This document shows, piece by piece, positions 55,650 through 64,000 of a stretch of 64,000 bases of DNA. The notes under the pieces were generated by a model, which was given only the letters and a program-made list of their open reading frames with translations, was not told the origin of the DNA and searched no databases. Numbering within the stretch: position 1 is the first letter of the stretch; the number at the start of each line of letters is the position of its first letter. Both the position numbers and the translations under genes were made by a program. This DNA comes from Microtetraspora fusca (lineage in GTDB: Bacteria; Actinomycetota; Actinomycetes; Streptosporangiales; Streptosporangiaceae), in NCBI RefSeq assembly GCF_001570365.1, contig NZ_BBYK01000046.1:211005-275004 (forward strand), in the 5' to 3' direction.

Positions 55650-57401
55650 GTGCGCAAAGGTGAGTGGCCGCGATACCAGGCCAGGCCGTACGTGTGTGGT
55701 GCCATCGGGCCCTTCGACCCGGCCAGGCTGGACGCGCTGGCCCGCTCGGGCCCGGCCGTGCGGCTGGTCCACCGGACGCCGGACGCGGCCCTCCTCACCT
55801 CCGCGCCCATCCGCCCGTACGGCACGGGCACGGGGACAGACGCGGCGGACGTTCAGGAGCGGGGCCAGGCGGGCGATTCCGGCCACGCCGCCTTCGCCTG
55901 GGGTGGCCGCCTGCCGGCGAGTCCCGGAGAATCGGGCGTGCCCGCCGGGACGGGGGCGCGACCGGGCTGGCTGTCCGTGGCCGAGACCTACGAGACGCCC
56001 GGCCTGATCGACGAGCCGGACGAGGTGATCCTGCACACGGGGGCCTTCGGCCTGGACGACGTCTACTACCTGGCCGACGGCGACGCGATCTACTTCGCGG
56101 GCCTGATCGAGCCGCTGCTCGCCCTGGCGCGCACGCCGTACGAGGTGAACTGGGACGCCTGGGCCGCCATTCTCAAGCTGACCTACCCGCTGCTTGAGGA
56201 CACCCCCTACCTGGAGGTCAAGCGGCTGCCGGGGGCGTCCGCGCTGATCTGGTCCCGGACCGACCGGCGGATGCGGGTGGACCGGCGGGCGCCGCGCTGG
56301 GTGCGCGAGGAGCCGTTCGACCGAGGCGTGACCGGCGGCGACCTGGTCGAGTTGCTGCACGACGCGCTCAAGCCGTACGACCGCGTGCTGGTCCCGGTGA
56401 GCGGCGGGTACGACTCGCGGCTGCTGGCGAGCGTCGCAGTGGCCAGGAACATGGACGTCGAGTCGTGGACGACCAGCCCGGACGACGGGCTGGACAACGA
56501 CATCGACTTCGCGCGCTACATCACCCGGGAACTCGGCCTGCCGCACCGAATCATCCCGCAATATCCCGAGAAATACCCGAAAGAGGCGCTGTGGGCGGCT
56601 CGGCGGCTGGAGTACCTGACCAGCCACCACGCCTGGTACTCCCCCTTCGCCCGCGAGGTCCACGCGGCGGGGCGGCCGGTGGTGGACGGCCTGGCCGGCG
56701 GCCCGCTGATGAAGAACTTCCTCATCACCGCCGACGCGGTGGACGCCGGGACCGGCGCCTCCCGCCGCGAGGCGCTCCTGGCCGCGCTGGCGACCGGCGA
56801 GCCGCACATGCCTGTTCTCGGCGAGGCCGCGCTCGGCTGGATGGACGGCAGGGTCCGCGCGGCCTTCACCCGGGCGACCTCGATGCTGCACGGCCACCGT
56901 TCCGAGTTGCCGCTCAGCGTGCTGCACACGCGCACCGCCCGGGGCATCGCCCGCTCCCCGGTCAATCTGGTGGGCCCCGAGGCCACGCCGGTGTTCCCGT
57001 TCCTGCACCCGGAGTTCTTCGACGCGGCCCTCTCGGTGCCCGTCACCCGCAAGGAGGGGGGCAAGTTCTACCGGGAGATCCTGCGGGCGGCCAATCCCAA
57101 GGTCGCGACGCTGCCGTCCACCAACGGCGCGCTCCCGCACCGCCGGGTGCCGCTGCGCTCGAACGGCCCGGTCGCCCGGGAGTGGAACCACCGGATGCTG
57201 CTGAGGGCCGCGACGATCCCCGGCCTGATGTCGCCGCAGATGCTGGACGTCGTGGCCGAGGGGCCGGACGCGCTGGCGTCGTTCGGCTCGTGGAACTCCC
57301 GGTTCTGGCTGCGCGGCCTGGTGCTGTTCGGCGCCTGGCTGGCCGACTACGAGGACGTCCTCGGCGACCTCACGCCGCCGTGGGCGGGGAGCCTCGGCTG
57401 A
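55650..57401 (+). CDS. Asparagine-synthase-like ATP pyrophosphatase protein
   Basis: This protein has 583 residues with the GTG at 55650, preceded by AGGAGG at seven bases. Residues about 120-220 match the second half of a class II glutamine amidotransferase fold (DEVILHTGAFGLDDVYYLAD, YLEVKRLPGASALIW), but the protein begins VRKGEWPRY and lacks the N-terminal nucleophile Cys. An asparagine-synthase domain follows with PP-loop VPVSGGYDSRLLASVAVAR (SGGYDS 251-256). It therefore probably activates a carboxylate with ATP and uses an amine other than glutamine-derived ammonia, as lactam- or amide-forming relatives do. The neighbour is the transferase copy H. No natural-product genes surround it, so a role in modifying the glycan is possible. 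Confidence 0.82.
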   Translation: MRKGEWPRYQARPYVCGAIGPFDPARLDALARSGPAVRLVHRTPDAALLTSAPIRPYGTGTGTDAADVQERGQAGDSGHAAFAWGGRLPASPGESGVPAGTGARPGWLSVAETYETPGLIDEPDEVILHTGAFGLDDVYYLADGDAIYFAGLIEPLLALARTPYEVNWDAWAAILKLTYPLLEDTPYLEVKRLPGASALIWSRTDRRMRVDRRAPRWVREEPFDRGVTGGDLVELLHDALKPYDRVLVPVSGGYDSRLLASVAVARNMDVESWTTSPDDGLDNDIDFARYITRELGLPHRIIPQYPEKYPKEALWAARRLEYLTSHHAWYSPFAREVHAAGRPVVDGLAGGPLMKNFLITADAVDAGTGASRREALLAALATGEPHMPVLGEAALGWMDGRVRAAFTRATSMLHGHRSELPLSVLHTRTARGIARSPVNLVGPEATPVFPFLHPEFFDAALSVPVTRKEGGKFYREILRAANPKVATLPSTNGALPHRRVPLRSNGPVAREWNHRMLLRAATIPGLMSPQMLDVVAEGPDALASFGSWNSRFWLRGLVLFGAWLADYEDVLGDLTPPWAGSLG

Positions 57402-57667
57402 CCCGCCCCACACCTCGACGTCTCGTCCGCCGCTGGCACCGTTCCGGCGGCCTCGCCGTCGCCCGCGCACGACTCTGCCGGGCGGCGACGGGATCACTGT
57501 CCGCGATCAGACGGCAACAGACGAAAAGCACTTGTCAGGGCGGGGTAACGACTCCTTGTCAAACCCGGGCGGGTGGTAGTTTCTTGTTATGTATATGGCA
57601 TGAGCTGGCATACAGCTGCGGAGTGTGACCAGGCCACCCCCACCCCTTCTTCATCAAGCGAGACCAG

Positions 57668-59506
<1,839 letters not shown>

Positions 59507-59530
59507 CGGCCGTCTCCGGACGGACGTGAG

Positions 59531-59565
59531 GCGCAGCCGGGACCCCTTCGCGGGCCCGGCTGCGC
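59531..59565. terminator. Stem-loop downstream of treS
   Basis: GCGCAGCCGGG and CCCGGCTGCGC form an 11-bp perfect stem with a 13-base loop, 25 bases after the treS stop. The next gene (minus strand) ends 46 bases further on, so it could serve both. No U-run. Confidence 0.65.
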
Positions 59566-59610
59566 ATGGCCCCGGCCGGCCGCCCGCGCGGTCGGCCGGG
59601 GGTCAGGTGA

Positions 59611-60828
59611 TCAGCCGTACCGGAGGATGGTCGTCTTCTCCCCGTCCCTGTCGCCATCGCCGTTGCGGCCGACGGCCCACATGCCGTTCGAGCCGGGGAT
59701 CCGGGTGATGGACACCGAGTACACCTCGCCGAAGCGGAAGTCGGGGCCGTACGTCGCGGTCCATCGGCCCCGCGACTGCCGCAGGAAGAGGGGTTGCTTC
59801 GGGTGGGACGCGTCGATGCCGGCCACCCAGATGCCTCCGGACGCGTCGGCGGTGATGCCGGTGAGGCGGCCCTTCTTCACCGGGAGAGGCACCCGGCTCC
59901 ACGACCTGCCGTCGTAGTGGAGCACGAGCGGCTGCGACATCGTGAGATCAGCGCGGGCACCGGGGCCGATGTGGCCGATCGCCCAGACGTCGTCGGCACT
60001 GACCGGCCAGACCTGGGTGAGACTGCCCTCGGGTGTCGCCGGGACGGAGATCGCCCTCCAGTCCATCGCACCGGCTTTCCCGGTTCCCCGTACGACGAGG
60101 GGCCCGTCGGTGTTCAGCGAGTGACCGACCGCCCAGGTCTCTCCGGTCCTGCTGCGGGCCGACACCGCGGCGAAGCCGCCGTTCTGGATGGACTCGCTGG
60201 TGAAGCCCGTGCGCCCGTTCCAGCTCAGGATGATGCCGCGGTCGTCGTTGGTGGTCCCGGCGAACCACACCCGTTCCCGAGCGACCTCGACGTCGGACAG
60301 TCGGTAGTTCTCGGCCAAGCCGAACGGCTGGTACATGCGCCAGCTTCCGCCGTTCCAGTGCCCGACCCGCACCCTGCTTCCGTTGCCCACCACCCACACG
60401 TCGTCTCGGGACGCCGCGCTGACGGCGTCGAACGTGTAGATGTCCGTGTCGTACCCGGCCGGATAGCGGTAGGCGGGCATGGTCGCGTTCTTCCACTGCA
60501 CGCCGTTCCAGCGGGCGATCGCCGGACACGGCACGTGCTTCTCCACCGTGCATGCGTACCCCACGGCCCAGGCGTCCCGCGGGCCGGTCGCGGCCACCTC
60601 CACCAGGCCGCTGCCGTGCGGCCCGAGGGCGGTGCCCGGGACGACCCGCCACTGCGGGGCCGCGGCTTCCGCGACCCCGCCGTTGATCATGGATGCGGCC
60701 GCGATCGGAAGGACCAGGGCGAGTGCGGCTCGCGTCACCTTTCGCCGTCTCCGACGGCCGGCGGAGAACTGCGGAGGGACGGCTGCGCCGGCGGTCGGGC
60801 CGCCGGATCGGGCGCGGGGGATGGCCAT
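59611..60828 (-). CDS. Secreted propeller-like repeat protein of unknown function
   Basis: This protein has 405 residues. The ATG at 60828 starts a long, very basic n-region (including RRRRRKVTR) and a hydrophobic core (AALALVLPIAAASMINGGVA) ending in EAAAPQW, a Sec-type signal. The mature part has six or more copies of a strand motif ending WAVG or similar: DAWAVGYA, DVWVVGNG, TWAVGHS, DVWAIGHI, GIWVAGI and GMWAVGRN. These repeats at about 50-residue spacing suggest a beta-propeller. No catalytic residues stand out. The frame also continues upstream across the permease gene, but that extension is antisense-frame shadow. It probably acts in the cell wall or medium. Confidence 0.75.
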   Translation of the reverse strand: MAIPRARSGGPTAGAAVPPQFSAGRRRRRKVTRAALALVLPIAAASMINGGVAEAAAPQWRVVPGTALGPHGSGLVEVAATGPRDAWAVGYACTVEKHVPCPAIARWNGVQWKNATMPAYRYPAGYDTDIYTFDAVSAASRDDVWVVGNGSRVRVGHWNGGSWRMYQPFGLAENYRLSDVEVARERVWFAGTTNDDRGIILSWNGRTGFTSESIQNGGFAAVSARSRTGETWAVGHSLNTDGPLVVRGTGKAGAMDWRAISVPATPEGSLTQVWPVSADDVWAIGHIGPGARADLTMSQPLVLHYDGRSWSRVPLPVKKGRLTGITADASGGIWVAGIDASHPKQPLFLRQSRGRWTATYGPDFRFGEVYSVSITRIPGSNGMWAVGRNGDGDRDGEKTTILRYG

Positions 60829-60932
60829 CGGAAAGATCCTCTCAGGCTGCGTTGGGCGCAGTCTGCGACGGACCCCTTGCAATCCCCTTGATCGTCGCCT
60901 TCCGCGACGCGTCCGCCGGGCCGTACGGACTG

Positions 60933-63191
60933 TCAGCGTGCGCTGTGCGGCACCCGGGCGCGCGCCGCCCGGCGGGCCGGGATCAGCGTGACGAGCAGGG
61001 ACGCGCCCACCGCGACCAGCACGGAGGCGGCGAGCATCCCGGCTGTGGGGGCGCGGCCGATCCCTGCCCCGACCCCGCTCTCCCGGCCCTCCAGATCGAT
61101 CAGCACGGCCGCGAGCGGCGCGCCCGCCGCAGTGCCGATGACCACGCCGCTGACGGCGAGCAGGCCGGTGCCGGTCATCAGTGTCGCCATGACCTGACGC
61201 GGGGTGAGCCCCATCGCCTTGAGCACCGCGAGATCCGGCGCGTGGTCGCGCAGGCCGAGCGCGCTCGCGGTCAGCAGGTTCGCCAGGCCGATCAGCGCCA
61301 GCACGGCGACCAGCGCGATGATGATCACCCTGATGATCGCCAGCCGATCGGCCGGGTTCACCACCGGGGAGACCTCCAGCGACATGCCGAGCAGCCGCGT
61401 CCGCACCTCGGCGGGGTCGGCGCCGTCGCGCAGCACGATGCTGTAGAACTGCGGCACCGCGTCCTTGGGCGCCAGGCTGTCCAGGCCGAACGACAGCACC
61501 TCGCCGTCGTGCTCCGGCTCCACGACCCGGCCGACGATCCTGACGATCAGCGGGGTGCCGCCGATCGTCATCCGCACCCGGTCGCCGATGTGGACGCCGA
61601 GCAGGTCGAGCAGGCCCTGCCCGGCCACCGCCTCGCCCTGGTCCCGGTAGATCCGGCCCTCCACGACGGGGAACGGATAGGGGTCGGCGGACCGGCCGAG
61701 CGCCCGGGTGCGCACCGTCCTGGTCTGCCACGGCACGAGCGCGTCCGGCTCGGCTCCGGGATAGACCGCCGCCACGTCAGGGTCGGCCGTGGCCCGACGC
61801 AGCGCCTCGTCCGCCGCCAGGTCTCCCGGGCGTGCGGTCAGCGCGGCCGCCTGGCCGACCCGCTCGGGATGCCGGATGAAGTCGTCGAGCGTCGCCCAGC
61901 AGCCGAGCCCGATGGCGATCATCATCATCGGGATGGCCACCCCGCACACCGTCAGCACCGCCGGCGTCCGCCGCGTGAACGCGTCCCGCGCGCCGAGCAC
62001 CAGCGCGGGCGGCAGCCGTACGAGCAGGGCCACCCGGGCCAGCCGGGACAGGTGGCCGCCCGGAGGCGCGGCCGGCGCGGCGGGGATCGGCGGCGTCCGG
62101 CCGCCGCCCCAGGCGGGCACCCAGACCGAGCCCAGGACCACCAGCCCCGTGCCGAGGGCGATCGCGGCGAACGGCCCGGGCGAGAGCGGGACGACCACGG
62201 TGTCCGGCAGCGCGTACACGGTGATCAGCCGGCCGGCGACCAGCCCGAGCACGATCCCGAGCAGGCCGAGGACGCCGTTTTCGGCGACCAGGGTCAAGGT
62301 CACCTGGCGCCGGGTGAACCCGAGCGACTTCAGCGTGGCGATGTCGCGCACCTGGCCGAGCACCCGGCCGCCGGTGGCGTTGGCGAGGGCGAGGGCCGCG
62401 GCGACCAGGCCCGCGGCGCCGAACAGCGCGAGCAGCAGGCCGAGCAGCCGGTTGTCGAGCTCCATCGAGGCCCGCACCTCGCGCCAGGTGGACACCCGCT
62501 GCACCTGGTTGTCCAGCACGGTGACCGCCCGCTGCACGACGAGGTCGGTGTCGTCGGGGTCGGCGAGCCGTAACCCGACGACGCTCTCGGTGCGACCGGC
62601 GGCGGGCTCGACCACGTTGAGCGTCCCGGCCAGCGTCCAGACCAGGCCCGGAGCCCAGTCGGGGTAGAAGCCCTGGTCGCCGCTCTCGGCCAGGCCGGCC
62701 ACCACCAAGGCGTGCGAGGCGCCGTTCAGACCGGTGACCGGGAACGGACTGCCGGGGCGCAGCCCCAGCTCGCGCGCGAACGACCGCTCGACCACGACCG
62801 CGTCCGGGTCGCGCACGTCGAGCCAGCGCCCCTCGCGCAGCAGCGGGCGCGCCACGGACTGGAACGCGGCGGGCGTCTCCTGCAGGGCGATGGGCACCTT
62901 GCGCCCGTGCGCGGCCAGGGTCGCCGGCGCGCTCCGGTACGGCCCGGCGAGGTCGGTGACGCCGTCCAGCGACCGCAGGGCGCCGACGTCGGGGGTGTCC
63001 TTGGTGTGGATCCAGATGTGCGCGCCGTTCCCCCGGGTGAAGAGGCCGCGCCAGGGGTTCGTGCCGTCTTCGAGCAGGGTGGCCGCGGTGACGAGCGCGG
63101 TGACGATCCCGGCGACGGTGAGGATCGTGAGCAGCGCCTGCCCCCGGCGGGCCCGCAGGTCGGCGCGGATCCAGCGCAGCTCCGCCCGCAC
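60933..63191 (-). CDS. FtsX/MacB-type ABC transporter permease
   Basis: This protein has 752 residues with a duplicated FtsX architecture: an N-terminal helix (ARRGQALLTILTVAGIVTAL), an extracytoplasmic domain (about 45-250), a helix bundle with TGGRVLGQVRDIATLKSLGF, a second extracytoplasmic domain (about 435-610) and a second FtsX bundle (LLTASALGLRDHAPDLAVLK, MGLTPRQVM). The GTG at 63191 begins three bases after the ATPase stop. Such pairs work as mechanotransmission exporters or lipoprotein/lipid extractors rather than importers. The substrate is unknown. Confidence 0.9.
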   Translation of the reverse strand: MRAELRWIRADLRARRGQALLTILTVAGIVTALVTAATLLEDGTNPWRGLFTRGNGAHIWIHTKDTPDVGALRSLDGVTDLAGPYRSAPATLAAHGRKVPIALQETPAAFQSVARPLLREGRWLDVRDPDAVVVERSFARELGLRPGSPFPVTGLNGASHALVVAGLAESGDQGFYPDWAPGLVWTLAGTLNVVEPAAGRTESVVGLRLADPDDTDLVVQRAVTVLDNQVQRVSTWREVRASMELDNRLLGLLLALFGAAGLVAAALALANATGGRVLGQVRDIATLKSLGFTRRQVTLTLVAENGVLGLLGIVLGLVAGRLITVYALPDTVVVPLSPGPFAAIALGTGLVVLGSVWVPAWGGGRTPPIPAAPAAPPGGHLSRLARVALLVRLPPALVLGARDAFTRRTPAVLTVCGVAIPMMMIAIGLGCWATLDDFIRHPERVGQAAALTARPGDLAADEALRRATADPDVAAVYPGAEPDALVPWQTRTVRTRALGRSADPYPFPVVEGRIYRDQGEAVAGQGLLDLLGVHIGDRVRMTIGGTPLIVRIVGRVVEPEHDGEVLSFGLDSLAPKDAVPQFYSIVLRDGADPAEVRTRLLGMSLEVSPVVNPADRLAIIRVIIIALVAVLALIGLANLLTASALGLRDHAPDLAVLKAMGLTPRQVMATLMTGTGLLAVSGVVIGTAAGAPLAAVLIDLEGRESGVGAGIGRAPTAGMLAASVLVAVGASLLVTLIPARRAARARVPHSAR

Positions 63192-63194
63192 GCC

Positions 63195-63941
63195 TCAGCC
63201 TCGCAGCTCGACGACGTCGCCGACCGTGCCCATCGGGCGGCGGCGCGTCCTGGGCAGGGCGCCGTCGTCGACGATCTCGCCGTCCAGGAGGCTGACCACC
63301 CGGTCGGCCATGCTGGCCACCCGCGCGTCGTGGGTGACGAGGACGATCGTCTGGCCCTTCCTGTGCACGTCGGACAGCAGGCGCAGCACGTCCTTGGTGT
63401 TGCGGCTGTCCAGGTTGCCGGTGGGCTCGTCGGCGAGGAGCAGCCGGGGCTGGTTGGCCAGCGCGCGGGCCAGCGCGACCCGCTGCTGCTCGCCGCCGGA
63501 GAGCTGCGCGGGAGCGGCCGAGGCCCGCTCGGTGAGCCCCAGTTCACCGAGGAGGTACTCGCGCCGTTCCCGGGCCTGGCGGGGAGAGGCCCCGCCCAGC
63601 AGCGCGGGCAGCTCGACGTTGTCGGCGACGGTCATGTTGGCGACCAGGTTGAAGAACTGGAAGACGAAGCCGACCTTCTGCCGCCGCAGCATCGCCCACC
63701 CGCTCTCGGAGAGGGTGTCGGCGCGGGTGCCGTCGAGCCAGATCTCCCCGCTCGTACGGACGTCGAGCCCGCCGAGCATGTGGACGAGAGTGGACTTGCC
63801 CGAACCCGACGGGCCCATGATGGCGACGAACTCCCCGCTCTCGACCTGCATGTCGATGCCGCGAACGGCCGGAACCGGCACGCCCCCGGACTGGTAGATC
63901 TTGACGAGGTTGATCGCCTTGACCGCGGGGGCGCCGGTCAC
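63195..63941 (-). CDS. MacB/LolD-type ABC transporter ATP-binding protein
   Basis: This protein has 248 residues. Walker A is GPSGSGKST (43-51), the signature is LSGGEQQRVALARALANQPR and Walker B is LLLADEPTGNLDS. The MacB/LolD hallmark insert ADEPTGNLD and the Q-loop VGFVFQFFNL are present. The GTG at 63941 has GAGGGG eight bases upstream. It forms a two-gene unit with the downstream FtsX-type permease and energises it. The 59 bases beyond to the window edge hold no gene. Confidence 0.95.
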   Translation of the reverse strand: MTGAPAVKAINLVKIYQSGGVPVPAVRGIDMQVESGEFVAIMGPSGSGKSTLVHMLGGLDVRTSGEIWLDGTRADTLSESGWAMLRRQKVGFVFQFFNLVANMTVADNVELPALLGGASPRQARERREYLLGELGLTERASAAPAQLSGGEQQRVALARALANQPRLLLADEPTGNLDSRNTKDVLRLLSDVHRKGQTIVLVTHDARVASMADRVVSLLDGEIVDDGALPRTRRRPMGTVGDVVELRG

Positions 63942-64000
63942 GACCGGCCCCTCTCAGACGTACGCGGTGCGCGGGGGGTTCGGGGCGTGGGGGGTGTGGG

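Noticed and set aside
60829..61731. Extension of the secreted propeller protein upstream into the permease region.
   Set aside because: It would be out of frame with the permease on the same strand; the signal peptide at 60828 marks the real start.

Overview
The window comes from a high-GC actinomycete chromosome: dense GTG and ATG starts, G+C-saturated third codon positions and overlapping ATGA/GTGA gene junctions. The order lysA-hom ... thrC-thrB-rho ... rpmE-prfA-prmC-sua5 ... glyA-wecA-atpI-like-atpBEFHAGDC-DUF2550 is the conserved actinobacterial block also known from Streptomyces. Streptosporangiaceae or a relative is an inference from protein style and intergenic repeats, not a proven assignment. 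Nearly all housekeeping genes lie on the minus strand. No rRNA, tRNA, CRISPR array or insertion sequence was recognised.

Layout: 1-8.3 kb has a truncated ABC ATPase, a LAL-type LuxR regulator, an unusual secreted M4+M28 double metallopeptidase and a PduO-type adenosyltransferase. A composite repeat block (8.4-8.7 kb) follows. From 8.75 to 19.7 kb is the ATP synthase operon with two small AtpI/AtpZ-like membrane genes, the WecA-type transferase and glyA. From 19.9 to 22.0 kb a processive GT2 synthase with an abutting 54-residue membrane protein diverges from a class F sortase. From 22.4 to 25.5 kb lies a coupled pair: a WXG100-like small protein and a 902-residue low-complexity protein with a helical head. 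Translation-factor genes, a secreted Lys-rich protein, a sigma/anti-sigma pair, rho with a large Arg/Asp insert, thrB and thrC follow up to 36.6 kb.

The accessory core is 36.8-49.3 kb. Six glycosyltransferases, a membrane-tethered SAM methyltransferase and a secreted polysaccharide deacetylase sit between thrC and hom, which are neighbours in many actinomycetes. Four of the transferases form one family (an RxRxND head, a GT2 domain, a second conserved domain, and in three of them a tryptophan-marked basic coiled-coil tail). Two others, together with the transferase at 53-55 kb beyond nrtL-lysA-hom, form a second family. An asparagine-synthase-like protein without the glutaminase nucleophile lies next to the last. 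Together these look like a locus for a complex surface or secreted glycan whose structure cannot be read from sequence.

The right end has a stand-alone trehalose synthase, a secreted propeller-like protein and a MacB/FtsX-type ABC exporter. Several strong RNA stem-loops and operator-like palindromes are recorded, notably a 46-nt stem-loop three bases before glyA and a perfect 15-bp hairpin between atpD and atpC.
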